Shown: positions 11,138 to 21,979, counted from the first letter of the stretch. The stretch is 64,000 bases of DNA from Sarocladium kiliense (GCA_030734395.1 JAUZTG010000041.1:992001-1056000); one strand, 5' to 3'. Notes: generated by a model not told the origin, from the sequence alone. Translations and numbers: made by a program.

Positions 11138-12146
11138 CGTGGCCAGTCTCTGTGTATTGCAGTTGTGGGACAGTGGTTGTTGCTTGTAAGTCGTGTCGCA
11201 TGAACGAGGCCCCGACTGATCCTATGTATAGGATTGGCGTTGCATATTGCCATGGGCGATCTCGGAGGAGGTTCCTTGGCGACGGTGATTCTGCTGCTAC
11301 CTCTAGAATCGGCATTCCCCCAAACCCACATGTCAAGCTTTTTTCGAACTCCTCGCACGCATCTCTGCAACGGCATCGATGGCCAGAGCAACGTTGACTG
11401 ACAGGAAGCGACTAGCTTCCGGTGCAGACTTAGACCGACAACCATGCGGGTCGCTCTCGGCATGCAGAAGCCGAGCCTGGCACTAAGAACGGTTAAAAGA
11501 CAGGATGAATGCTATACTTTGAGCCTAGGTGGGTATTCGCTTGGAGAAGAGGAGAAGGTGAGGAGAAACAGTCTCCTACCCCAACTTTCCCTTTCCAAAC
11601 GGCTGTACATATCTGGCTAAGCTAAGCAGCTCATCGACGAAGCTGTTGGCCAAGGCTCACCTGCTTGCATAAAGCCATCAGGTTTATGGCATGGAAGTCA
11701 GGCTAATTAGAGCGGCTATGGACGGCACAACGTTCCATGGAAGCTTTCCAGATCTGTGTCTGTACTCAGGGCTACTCGGGTACCTCGGTCGTCTTCCCCT
11801 CCAGGCCTTTGCGCCCCATCCCGGATTGCAAACGATATCTAACTTTGGGCATTCAGAACCAATCCCCTCCACTTCTCGAAATGTGGCGCGTGTAAATGTT
11901 TCCTTACTCCAACTTTCACAACCCACAAAAAAAAGCCTAGTCAATGGCATTATGGAAAGGGATGTGCACACGTTAGGAGGAACAACACAAGCTACTAGCG
12001 AAACGATAGTTCATGGCACATAAAACGTCCGATTTGAAGAATCACATTACAAGCTTCCTAAGACTGACAGATAGACCTCTCGCGCACAGCTCCTCCATTT
12101 CCTCTCGAAACGAGCACCATCTCACATTCCCTCAGTCAGCTCTGCT
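11138..12146. other. GH67 promoter region
   Basis: A 1-kb gap between the GH67 start and the transporter 3' end. It carries two GGCTAA hexamers, listed separately. Minus-strand open frames here show no domain. Confidence 0.55.
11615..11706 (+). promoter_or_regulatory. Pair of GGCTAA (XlnR-type) sites upstream of GH67
   Basis: GGCTAA is at 11615-11620 and 11701-11706, both on the plus strand, 86 bp apart. GGCTAA/GGCTAR is the established binding core of the xylanolytic activator XlnR/Xyr1. Function here is inferred from position only. Confidence 0.5.
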
Positions 12147-13763
12147 TCACTCCTTGTGCTCCACCCCCAACTTCGCCTCAACCTCAATATCATGACTGAA
12201 CTCATACTTTTCAAACTCACGGGCACCCAAGTTCTTGGTAAACAGAATGTCAAGCTCCTCATAGGTCCGGTCCTTAAGCTCAGGCAGGCGGAACCAAGCC
12301 CAAACGGCACAGAGAACGCAAAAGCCTGCAGCTAGGAATGCGGACTTTCCCTTCCAGTTGGCAGCAGTGGGATTGAGAATATGAGGAACCGTGCAAGTAG
12401 CGGCAATGTTGAAGCAGTTGTAGGCATTGCGTGCCAAGCCGATAGTCTTTGAACGCAGACGGGTGGAGGAAACCTCTGATACGATGATGTAGGCAATGGG
12501 GCCAATAGTCATCTCGTAGCAAGCATACCAGACGTAGTAGAAGGCTGCAGAAACACCGCCTGTTGCACTGGTCTGGCTTGGAATGGCAACAAATCCGATG
12601 ACAAACATGGCGGCAGACATAACGATACAGCCCCAGATGAAGATGGGTCGTCGTCCGTGGCGGGCGGTTATGAAGACTGACAAGAGGATGCAGACGAAGT
12701 GCAGGCCACCCTGACCGACAGTCAACTTATATGCATCTTTTGTTGACATGCCAGCCTGTTCGAAGAAGTAGGTCGCGTAGGAAGAGACACCAAATCCGAC
12801 AAGAACCTGACTTGTCCATGAAACGGAGGCGATCTCAGTCCGCCACAGGTTAGAACCCTTGAAGCAATCGAGATACGAAGCTCCCTCGGTAATACTGCGC
12901 TCCAACTCCGTGGTCTCCACCATAAGCGCAATGCTGTTGCGGATATCCTCCTCGCTCATGTCCGTCGTCAGCCTCTTCATGGACTTCTTAGCGTCTTCCA
13001 ACCGGCCACGACGCACCAACCACCAAGGTGATTCAGGGCAGAAGAACATCAATGGAGCGATGATAACTGGCCAAACCCACTGAACTGCAAACGGAATGCG
13101 CCATGCCCAAATTGTCGTGTTCCCGATGAGAGAATCGAGAACACCGTAGGAGATCAGCTGGCCGATGCCCCAGCATAGAACGATGTAGGTCTCAAGATAG
13201 GCACGCAACACAACGGGTCCCACCTCAGATGCGTAGGCAGGGCCCATGGTAGTGAAGACGCCCCAAGCGAGACCGCAAAGAAGCTGGCCAACGAAAAGAA
13301 CCTCGACATTCGGTGCGAAGAAGGAGATGAAGATGCAGCCAGTCAACCAGAACAGCGAGATTAGGAGCGTCTTTTTGTGCCCAATCCTCTCCGTCATCCA
13401 AGTGTTGATGAAGATGCCAACCGTATTTCCGAGTGGACTGGCCAGACCAAGAGCAGTCTGCCACTTGGGCTCGAGCTGATATGTACCTGGCTTGGCCGGG
13501 TTCGGGTTTCCGAAGCGCTCCTGGAAGTTGGGGAAAGCGAAGAGCGAGCCCATAAGCGCCGTGTCGTATCCGTCCATGATGATAACCAGGGAGACCACGC
13601 ATGACCAGAAACAGGCTTTGGGGTACAACTTGATAGCCTGTCTGATGCTCAGAGAGTGCTCAGCCTCCGTAGCGGCACGGGCCTCAGTCGTTGTCTTGCC
13701 GATCCAGCCATGGTTATCGTCTGTTGGGGCGGCCTCGATGGCCTCCTCGCGTTTTGCCGTCAT
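12147..13763 (-). CDS. MFS sugar transporter (sugar porter family, MAL-type)
   Basis: An intronless 538-residue frame with twelve predicted membrane helices. After a polar N-terminus comes the sugar-porter motif region MDGYDTALMGS, then TERIGHKKT between helices 2 and 3, PESPWWLVRRGR after helix 6 and PELKDRTYEELD after helix 12. This pattern is shared with fungal maltose/alpha-glucoside and oligosaccharide permeases rather than simple hexose carriers. It likely imports a sugar or oligosaccharide by proton symport across the plasma membrane. Placed between GH67 and GH30 genes, xylo- or aldouronic oligosaccharides are plausible substrates (inference). It is transcribed away from the GH30 gene across a 1.34-kb shared promoter. 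Confidence 0.9.
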   Translation of the reverse strand: MTAKREEAIEAAPTDDNHGWIGKTTTEARAATEAEHSLSIRQAIKLYPKACFWSCVVSLVIIMDGYDTALMGSLFAFPNFQERFGNPNPAKPGTYQLEPKWQTALGLASPLGNTVGIFINTWMTERIGHKKTLLISLFWLTGCIFISFFAPNVEVLFVGQLLCGLAWGVFTTMGPAYASEVGPVVLRAYLETYIVLCWGIGQLISYGVLDSLIGNTTIWAWRIPFAVQWVWPVIIAPLMFFCPESPWWLVRRGRLEDAKKSMKRLTTDMSEEDIRNSIALMVETTELERSITEGASYLDCFKGSNLWRTEIASVSWTSQVLVGFGVSSYATYFFEQAGMSTKDAYKLTVGQGGLHFVCILLSVFITARHGRRPIFIWGCIVMSAAMFVIGFVAIPSQTSATGGVSAAFYYVWYACYEMTIGPIAYIIVSEVSSTRLRSKTIGLARNAYNCFNIAATCTVPHILNPTAANWKGKSAFLAAGFCVLCAVWAWFRLPELKDRTYEELDILFTKNLGAREFEKYEFSHDIEVEAKLGVEHKE

Positions 13764-15106
13764 GATGTTGGTGGTGCCGCTGTCTTATTATAGTCTCAGG
13801 TTATTACAGGCTTTATCCTCAGAAGGGATAAATGTTATGTGGGAACTCTGTATTCCGTGCAAAGGGGAGTTGTAATGACAAGATGCTGATCCGATTTTCT
13901 GGTAGGAACCGCGATTAGTGACATGACAGTAGTAACCAAGTTCAACGAAGCAAGATCTTCATCGTCTTGATATATCTCTTCATGCACCACCAGTATAGCC
14001 TAGTTCGCCTTCACGTGGCAAGCACAGCTGCTGCTGTCCTAGCCCAATCAAGCTCCCAAGGTTGGGGAAGCGGGTCAAGCGGATTTCGGGAATGACGGCA
14101 CGCTGGAGGTTGTGCCAAAAGTAGATGGGAGAAAGATAGAGCACAGGCCATCTTCAGATTCTCAACGCCTTTCTTCAATCAGATCATTCTGTGGACTTTA
14201 GCCTATTCATTCCAAAGGCTATGAATACCTGTTTGTGTGAGGGGCATGGTAGGAAGTTGCACGCAGAAGTGGCGTTGGTAAACCAAATAGCCAATCGACT
14301 AGACATTTCCCACGAGTTCGGTATAAGACGGGAATCTCTGAAATCTTTCTCCTTCAAGATTTAAATTTTCCATTTATCCCACAAGTGCTTTGTTCGGATG
14401 ACACGGGCTAGCATGACTTAGAGGCACCTGAAATCCGGGGGCCTGGGGTTCGAACCGGGGAGAGTGGGGAACGGGGCGGGGTGGAGCGCCGTGCGAGACC
14501 CGCCGATCACTCGGCAATATCGGCACCGCATACGCGTGGACATACTCAGAGAACGCACCCTTAGACACTTGACCCCATGCCGGAATGAAAAAGAGTTCGA
14601 ATCTAGTCAGGGAACAGCTAGTTTTTGTGCGGGGTTCGACATACAGCACGCTCAATTTAACCAGGGTTTTGGTTAGGCTGCGCGACTCCCAGGGGCACAC
14701 TCTGGCGTCCGGGGGTGCCTCCTGCTAGAGTACTGCTAAGCTTTTTGGCGCGACGCAGAAGTGCTCTCCAAATCTGCACTTGATCTAGTTGGAGAAAGAT
14801 GTCGAATTATCTGACTGGGTGATGAGCAGTATTCTCGGCTGATCACAATGCGCGGAGAAGAATTGACAACATACGTCGGAGCTTGTCCAGGGATCTTAGT
14901 GAATCCAACAAATTGGTAACGGTCATAACATACGGCTCCGGATGTCACCCTGCAAATGGGCTGACACATAAAGAGTGAGGCCGTTCCGTGAAAACCGTGA
15001 ATAAATACAGCTGTGAGAAGGTGACCATCACTGTCATCAGGCCCTGCAAAGTCGAAAAGCCCTTGATCACATCTCTTGCTCCGGTTAGCGTGGCTTCCTT
15101 TGGAAC
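13764..15106. promoter_or_regulatory. Divergent promoter of sugar transporter and GH30
   Basis: This 1343-bp gap lies between outward-reading starts at 13763 and 15107. TTAGCC (GGCTAA on the minus strand) is at 14198-14203 and GGCTAG at 14406-14411, both fitting the XlnR core GGCTAR. A G-rich CreA-type cluster follows at 14435-14486. No coding sequence was recognised. Confidence 0.5.
14435..14486 (+). promoter_or_regulatory. Cluster of six SYGGRG (CreA-type) sites, G-rich
   Basis: Hexamers fitting SYGGRG are at 14435 (CCGGGG), 14443 (CTGGGG), 14455 (CCGGGG), 14464 (GTGGGG), 14476 (GCGGGG) and 14481 (GTGGAG). SYGGRG is the published CreA/Cre1 site for carbon catabolite repression, and adjacent pairs are typical of functional targets. 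The same stretch has six runs of at least four G, so it could also fold as a G-quadruplex. Low-complexity G content inflates the match count. Confidence 0.5.
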
Positions 15107-16561
15107 ATGATTCCAACTGCACGTTATCTGGCCATTTTAGGCCTGTTGAGTCACTCAAGCTCTGCAACTGCGGCCGCAGTCTCCGCGGACACATACCCGA
15201 ACCCTGAGGTCTTGATCTCTGTCAACGCCCATGTCAAATACCAGGAGCTGGACGGCTTTGGCGCATCGCAGGCATTCCAACGTGCTGAAGACATCTTAGG
15301 AAAGGATGGCTTATCCAAGGAAGGGACCGAGCACGTGCTGGATCTTCTCTTCAGCCAAGAAAATGGTGCCGGCTTTGCTATCCTGAGGAACGGCATTGGC
15401 TCAAGCAACAGCTCAGCCTCCAACTTCATGAACTCCATTGAACCGTTCTCCCCGGGCTCTCCAAGCGCAAACCCACACTACGTCTGGGATGGTTACGACA
15501 GTGGACAATTCCCTGTTGCTCAGGAAGCCTACAAGAGAGGTCTGAAATTCCTCTACGGCGATGCATGGTCCGCGCCGGGATATATGAAGACGAACCACGA
15601 CGAGAACAATGGAGGCTCCCTATGCGGCGTCACCAACGCAACATGCGCTTCTGGCGACTGGAAACAAGCGTATGCAGACTATCTGCTGCAATGGGTTGAC
15701 TTCTACCGCAAGGCCGGCGTCAAAGTCACCAACCTCGGCTTCCTGAACGAGCCGCAATTCGCAGCCACCTACGCTGGTATGATCTCTGACGGAACGCAAG
15801 CCGCCGACTTCATTCGTGTGCTAGCCAAGACGATCCGCAAGAAAGGAGTTAAGGACCTGACCATCAATTGCTGTGATGGCATTGGCTGGGATGATCAAGA
15901 GGACATGATTGCCGGCCTGACAGCTGGCCCAGACCCAGCAATTGACTATCTCGGCGTGGTTAGCGGACATGGCTACAAGTCCCCCCCTGACCACCCGCTT
16001 TCAACAACGAAGAAGACATGGCTTACCGAATGGGCGGATCTCACCGGTGATTTCACACCATACACCTTCTACAACAACAGCGGACAGGGTGAGGGTATGA
16101 CCTGGGCCAGCCGCATCCAGACTGCATTCGTGGACGCCAATGTCAGCGGATTTCTGTACTGGATTGGTGCCGAAAACTCCACCACCAACAGCGCTCTCAT
16201 CAACATGGTCGGTAACGAGATCATCCCGTCGAAGAGGTTCTGGGCTTTTGCTTCTTTCAGCAAGTTTGCCCGACCCGGAGCTAGGCGCATTGAGGCCACC
16301 AGCTCTACTCCTCTCATCACTGTCAGCTCCTTCTTGAACAGTGATGGATCTGTTGCTACGCAAGTGCTGAACAATGATACTGTTGCTCATGACATCCGGC
16401 TCGAGCTATCTGGTACTCGTCGCGCTCCTCACACATTGAAGCCTTATCTTACAGACAACGAGCATGATCTGACTCCCTTGAAGAATGCCAAGGCAGTTGG
16501 GAAGGGCTATTTCAAGACAACTATCCCAGCTCGATCTTTAGTGAGCTTTGTTGCAGATTGA
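15107..16561 (+). CDS. GH30 glycosidase, probable subfamily 7 (glucurono)xylanase
   Basis: A single-exon 484-residue protein. Residues 1-23 are a signal peptide, so it is secreted. The GH30 barrel begins YQELDGFGASQAFQRAEDI. Acid/base Glu215 lies in NLGFLNEPQF and nucleophile Glu308 in KTWLTEWADL. A C-terminal beta domain with DGSVATQVLNND closes the protein at normal GH30 length. The overall pattern best fits fungal GH30_7 enzymes, which act on glucuronoxylan as endo-xylanase, glucuronoxylanase or xylobiohydrolase; a beta-1,6-glucanase or galactanase is less likely. Asn-X-Ser/Thr sites around residues 101 and 176 suggest glycosylation. It shares its promoter with the sugar transporter. Confidence 0.9.
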   Translation: MIPTARYLAILGLLSHSSSATAAAVSADTYPNPEVLISVNAHVKYQELDGFGASQAFQRAEDILGKDGLSKEGTEHVLDLLFSQENGAGFAILRNGIGSSNSSASNFMNSIEPFSPGSPSANPHYVWDGYDSGQFPVAQEAYKRGLKFLYGDAWSAPGYMKTNHDENNGGSLCGVTNATCASGDWKQAYADYLLQWVDFYRKAGVKVTNLGFLNEPQFAATYAGMISDGTQAADFIRVLAKTIRKKGVKDLTINCCDGIGWDDQEDMIAGLTAGPDPAIDYLGVVSGHGYKSPPDHPLSTTKKTWLTEWADLTGDFTPYTFYNNSGQGEGMTWASRIQTAFVDANVSGFLYWIGAENSTTNSALINMVGNEIIPSKRFWAFASFSKFARPGARRIEATSSTPLITVSSFLNSDGSVATQVLNNDTVAHDIRLELSGTRRAPHTLKPYLTDNEHDLTPLKNAKAVGKGYFKTTIPARSLVSFVAD

Positions 16562-16639
16562 TGGGGCTTGCTCACAGCGACAGAACCGAATTTGTATCAT
16601 TTTCATAGAGAATTCTACGAAGTCTAAGAATAAGCCCTT

Positions 16640-18021
16640 TCACCTAATCCGTTGCATCTCAATATCGAAGTAGTCATTGAGGTTGCTGCCAGGATGAGGC
16701 CTCTGGCCGCCGCCGGTTGAACTCCTATTGGAAGCGTGAGTACTCGAGACATTCGTACGAGAGTCCACCAAATCTGTGCCAGACTCTTCTACTAGATCCA
16801 TTCCCCGTTGCGACCTGGATGCCTCTGCCGGCATCTGTGAAGTATACCCTATTCGACCAACTCCAGCCCAGAACGCATAGTCGCTACTGCGAGAGCCCCA
16901 AGCCCAGCCACCACCTCTAGAAATAGGCAGGTGGTAGTACCGAAAAGAGAAAACAGCAGCAACCAAGCCAATCAAATACCCAAAGAGAATGTCAAAACCA
17001 TGATGTCGGAAGTCAAACCAGCGCGTGGCAGAGATGTAGATCGACAGCGCAAGAGGGGCAAGTACAACGACGAGCAAGTAAAGAGGCGCTGCAGCTGCCT
17101 CTTTCCGCACAGAAAGTGGCGGTGCATCATCTCGGATCTGGCGCCCATAGATAGCTTTAGAGGATCTGGGTGGCGGTGCGCTAGAGCTCTCCAATGCTTC
17201 TTGGAGCGGGTCGGCGGTGACCATGTGCGATGGAAAGGCAGCTTGAGAGATGTTCTTAGAGAAATTGCCGGGGAGCACCGAAGGGATAGCCACGGTGAGC
17301 TTGCTGGCGAGGAATAGAGAGATGTAGACAAGCCCAGCAGCAGAAGCAGAGGAATGACCGCTCGGGTAGCTTCTGAAGCCATCATCAAGCATGTCTGAGT
17401 CCTTTTGCTGGCATATAGAGGCATAGTACAGCTGGCCAGTCATACTGTCTCCAAATAATTCACCCACAGCATGATCGCTGGCGTTTCTCACATCAGGTTG
17501 GCAACGATGTAGAAAGTCGGGTCGAGTTTGTCCAAAGAGGTTCTTCATGCCCTGGGTGAAGAAAAAGGCAATGACGTGAGCCGTGATGAATCCCAGCGTA
17601 CTGGCATGGAACTCCCAAAGTTTGCGTCTCCAGATGAGGGAAGCAGGTGTATGCTGAGGAACCGTAGATCCTGGGACAAAGGCCAAGATGACAATGAGGA
17701 TCGCAACGAAAGGCATGGCTCCGACTAGTATACCTAGGAGCCATAATGGTACTGTCTCGGACTCAGTGTAAGGGAACCTTCAATTGAAGAGTCAGTCAGT
17801 ACTTCAGAAGATAAGATGGAAGACACGAAGCTGGACTTCACGCACGAGATATTGGGATCGTTAAGAGAAAATGGCCGTTTGCGAGGCTCGAGAGTATCGA
17901 TGTAAGCCGAGACGATGCCCACTATGATCAGAACGATCCAGTCCAAGACATAGGAGACTATGAGTTTCATGGACGTGCCGTGGGCCGATATTTTCGGAAT
18001 GTCCTTCTTCGAACTTGGCAT
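16640..18021 (-). CDS. PAP2-family lipid phosphate phosphatase
   Basis: Two exons, 18021-17846 and 17777-16640, giving 437 residues. The three PAP2 motifs are in order: KNLFGQTRP, SYPSGHSS and ATRWFDFRHHGFD. About six hydrophobic helices surround them, so the active site faces the lumen of an internal membrane or the outside. The family dephosphorylates phosphatidate, lysophosphatidate and diacylglycerol pyrophosphate (yeast DPP1/LPP1). A Ser-rich insertion separates motif 2 from the later helices, and the C-terminal tail of some 100 residues is polar and low-complexity. An ATG ten codons upstream (18051) is an alternative start. Confidence 0.92.
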
Positions 18022-18903
18022 TCTCTGATATGAGCTTGGGAAGAATCGCATTCGTTGCCTTCAACAATGCGAGAAAGCTCAAGATGCTGGGCTGGAGTTC
18101 TGCTTGCTCAAGATGGAGGTCGAGCTCAGGTAGTGATGAAGTAGATTTGCCGACAGAATGGCACAATCTCAGCGTCGACCTGAGACAACACTCTTTCAAC
18201 AATAAGTGTTACTCTATTGACACCAAGAAATAGTCAAGTGCGGCAGGTTACAATATCCATCCTTCCACTCGTCGTTCCTAAGACATATGCCCTTGTATAC
18301 TTCAACACGGAGACTACCCATAAGGTCCGATACTCTAACTTAAGCTTACTAAAATGAAACCCCAGGATCTGACAGATTTGCCAAGATTGTAGGAGAACAT
18401 AGCCACATAAGAATCATTACGTCTCATGGTGATGCGGCTCTCTGCCTCTAACTCTCCGAACTTTCCACGGAAGTGTTAGCGTACGTACGGCCCTGCACCG
18501 GTGTATTAGGAGACGTCCGAAAGAGCCCACGTCATCAGTCATCAGGTCCAGAAACAAGGAGAACAATGCTTGCGTAACGAGATAATCATTACCCTTTTAT
18601 TTTGTCAATTCTACTCCGTACAATGCAGGCTGAACTCTTCATGAGGTGTCGCAACGAAAGTGCTAGCGTGGAACCTCCCAACCTACCCACAGATGCACTA
18701 CCGGCCAAGTACCCCGCCATCCCCACCAATGCTCAGGCAAGACACAGACACGGCTCAACCAGACACTGGGCGTGACGCGCATCATCACCAGCTTCACCTC
18801 ACCTCAGCATCCCTCACCACACCATGGCTAGCCGATAACCTCTTCCCACCACGACACGCCCTTCCTCAGCGCTCCGCGCGCATGATCACCAACGCGTTCG
18901 ACA
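18022..18903. other. Intergenic, no gene seen
   Basis: This is the shared upstream region of the PAP2 gene (minus) and the small membrane protein (plus). The region before 18904 is C/A-rich and pyrimidine-rich, as in fungal leaders. No domain-bearing frame was found. Confidence 0.5.
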
Positions 18904-19581
18904 ATGGCTGACCCAACCGCCACCTCCGCTATCGTCGATCCCCTCCGCCTAATCTTCAACACCCTCCGCTCCATCAACTGGACCTTCTACATCTCCTGGC
19001 TCATCCATCTCATCTCCCTCCCTCTCCGCCTCCTCCTCATCCCACTTCGCTTCCTCGCCAGTGTGCTATTCGTGCTCTTTTCTCCGGGATTGTATATCCT
19101 TGGGTACATATATGGATGGGTAACTGCCGTGTTGGGCTTCATGGCTAGCCTTGAGGTGAGAGCTCATGTCCCATCTCAATGTGAGAACCAATTTTCTTCT
19201 TACTGACATGTGTCTAACGCAGCCATTATACACCTTCGTAAGATATGCAAAACATTTCACTTTCTCATGAAACTAACAACCCATCCCCAGTTTGGCGCAG
19301 CAGCAACAGTCGGCATCCTCACTGGCCTCACCCTCGGCCTCTCCTCCACAATCATCACCTCCTCCCTCGGCATGCAAGACCTTGCCTCTCCCAGAAAGCG
19401 CTACATCAACGACAGTTTCAGCGACGACGAGGATCACGACGATGAAGAAGAAACTCCCTCTTCATCTCCCAACGAGAAGGAGTGGCAGTGGTTGGAGCCG
19501 TCACCTTCACGGAGGAGGCCGCTTGGGGGTTTACTTTCTCAGACGATATTGGAGGAGGACGATGATTCGGATCAAAGGTAG
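18904..19581 (+). CDS. Small membrane protein with acidic tail, unknown function
   Basis: Three exons: 18904-19155, 19223-19237 and 19291-19581, giving 185 residues. The middle exon is only 15 nt and encodes PLYTF. Skipping it would keep frame, but its flanking AG/GT signals and hydrophobic content favour inclusion. Residues 20-85 hold two hydrophobic, Leu-rich segments with positively charged turns. A third, Gly/Thr-rich hydrophobic stretch (AAATVGILTGLTLGL) follows. The C-terminal 60 residues are acidic and Ser-rich (DSFSDDEDHDDEEE). I recognise no named family; the layout suggests an internal-membrane protein with a cytosolic acidic tail. Confidence 0.75.
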
Positions 19582-20046
19582 ACGTGTGGTTAATTCCCCG
19601 TTATAGAGCTTTGTAGCATGTTCATATCCTCCCTAATTCTCTACCACTCGTTGTTTGTAATGTAGGAGGTACATAAGGGGTTTTCCTCCGTGCATCGCAT
19701 CTAATCTTCTCATACACACGCGTGAGCATCAGAAACACCTAGTAGCGTTTCGATGCACGCTGCCCCAATTATGAGAAACAACAAAAGCTTGCAAGCTCCC
19801 CTTCCATTCCCCTGAACGCCACGCTTCCCCCTTTGATAGTCCAGAATGAGAAATAGGCACTGGTCTCGCGGGGGAATCATTCAGCATCTCTAAAGAGACA
19901 AAAGCGAGTTATAAAAAAAAAGTGACAAGGAAAAGTTGTGGAAAAGAGAAAAACCGCTGGTGAGAAAAGACATTTGTCATTGGGCGCATGTGTTGTGGTT
20001 GCTGTATATGTGACAGGCTTTTCGCACGTTGTATAGAATACATCCT
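19582..20046. other. Intergenic between convergent genes
   Basis: This holds 3' flanks of the membrane protein and of BUR1. There is a short poly-A run near 19915 and no gene. Confidence 0.55.
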
Positions 20047-21979
20047 TCATCTTCTGTAAGGGTCCCGGTCTCGTTCTCTGTCGCGATCCCTAGGCTTGTC
20101 ACGAATTGGTGATCTGCTGCGGCTCCGCGTCCGTCGGTCCCTTGCGTCCCTGTCGTTTCGACGGTCATCTCTTCCGCCGCGCGATCGCCAGTCATCACGT
20201 CGATCCTCGCGCGGCCGGTCGTCTCTCCTTCTGGGCGGCACCTCGCCTTGGTAGCTCGGTATGTATGTGTCTCCATCCGGCCCACCTCTTGGGGCTGGCC
20301 GATTTCGCTGTGCCCGGTCCCCATCGTCTCTATAGGGCCTGTCCCCTGGTGGCGGGCGTGGGCCACGGTCGCGCCATCCTGGTCGCCGTTCATCATACGC
20401 ACGATGGCGCGAGCCGTTCATCCCATTACGGCCATTGAAACCGTCGCCGCTGTTGAACCCTGCCGTTGCGCCGTTGACGTCGGGTCCAACACCGACCGTA
20501 CCACCCCTTGGTGCCGCCGGCAGGTTTGCTTTGCGGTCATGGAACTTTCTCCGATCAAGCTCGTGGCTCTCCTCAAACGTGGGAATCTCATGCGGCTTCG
20601 CAGGCAATGGTATAGCCTTGAAGTATGGATGCTCCATCGCATCGAGAGCATTGATCCTCGTCTTCCAATCCAGCTTGAGGAGTTCAGCCATTAAAGATAC
20701 TGCTCCTTGGCCAAATCTAGAAGCTCAGTCAGCGGACACTCAAGTATTCTTGAAGGTTCGGAAAACCTAGACTAACCCCTTAAATTTGCTCTCCAGGTTA
20801 CCGGACCGAACCCTGGGCGTCAAGTGCTGCCCGCCTGGCAGTTGCTTCCAGCCTGGCATCTTGTCGTCGGTGGGAGATCCCATCAAGTCCCAAATGAGGT
20901 CGAGTTGATGACTGTCGCTCTCGCCAGCTAGGATAGGCTTGCCCTTGAGCATCTCGCCAAAAACACATCTAGCATCAATTAGCATCAGTGTTTGACATTA
21001 TTGTACCTGCTTGATCCCTTACCCAACGCCCCAGACATCAATCGCGGTAGTGTACTGTCGAAGCTGGAGAAGCAACTCCGGAGGACGATACCATCTTGTG
21101 ACGACCAGGCCAGTGTAGTCCCGGCGCCCCTCGCCCATGGGCTGTCCTGGTGTTGGTGTGTGGCCATCGTAATGTCTTGCAAGACCGAAATCGGCGATCT
21201 GGAGGATACCTCGATTGTTGATGAGCAAATTCGCCGCCTTCATATCGCGGTGGAGAATGTGGTTTTCGTGGAGGTATCCCAGCCCCTTGAGGAGCTGGAG
21301 CATGTAACATTTGATCTGCGGCTCGTCAAAGTGGACTGAGGGGTTGTCGAGCAGCCCGGAGAGATCGTGCTCCATGTAAGGGAAGACCATGTACATAATA
21401 GGCTTCTTTCGCTTATCGGCTGGGCAAGATTAGTATCGGGTCGAAGCAGTCGCAAGGCATGCGCAGGGTGGCTGGACGGTTCTTACTTGGTCGACTCGGG
21501 TGCTCGACGGCCATGTCTTCGAGCCGGATAACGTTTTCGTGGGATAGAAGCTTGAGCAACTTGATTTCTCGGAGGGCTGTGATGGGAAACTTGGCGAAGT
21601 CAGCGGCCAAGTCGCAACTCAGAAGGGGCAGAAGAGAGACAAACGCCGTCTTTCTCATGATGCATGATGATCTTCTTCATTGCAACAACAGTGCCATTTT
21701 TCCTCGATCGGGCGCGATGGACCTCACTGTTCACAGCCACGCCAAGTCAGTTATCTGTCGCAAAGTGAGATGCTAACCCAACTGCCTTGAAGGACGGCGC
21801 TGGTAGGGTTGGCAGTGGAAGTGCGGGACGTACCCAAAAGTTCCTTCGCCCAATTTCCCCTGCAACTCATACTCGCCGATGCGCGAGCATCCAACAAAAC
21901 TTGATTTAGGCCGCAGGTGGTTGAGCGCAAAGGTGCGCGGCGAGGTGCCGTCGGGCGTTCGTTCTAGGACGCGGTCCAT
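20047..21979 (-). CDS. BUR1: BUR1/CDK9-type cyclin-dependent kinase
   Basis: Six exons: 21979-21834, 21726-21645, 21589-21487, 21419-21023, 20968-20777 and 20716-20047, giving 529 residues. The kinase domain starts at about residue 35 (GKLGEGTFGEV) and has VAMKKI, a PITALREIK helix, HRDMKAANLL, DFGLARHYD and TRWYRPPELLL, which marks the CDK9/BUR1/CTK1 group. The last 150 residues are Arg/Asp- and Arg/Ser-rich (RSRSRSPIRDK). BUR1 phosphorylates RNA polymerase II CTD and Spt5 and promotes elongation and histone modification in the nucleus. All joins restore conserved kinase sequence. The leader carries a 36-codon upstream frame (22162-22052). Confidence 0.93.

Noticed and set aside
14430..14490. 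TTCGAA loop resembling a tRNA T-arm
   Set aside because: On neither strand do the five flanking positions pair as a T-stem, and no acceptor or anticodon arm can be drawn.
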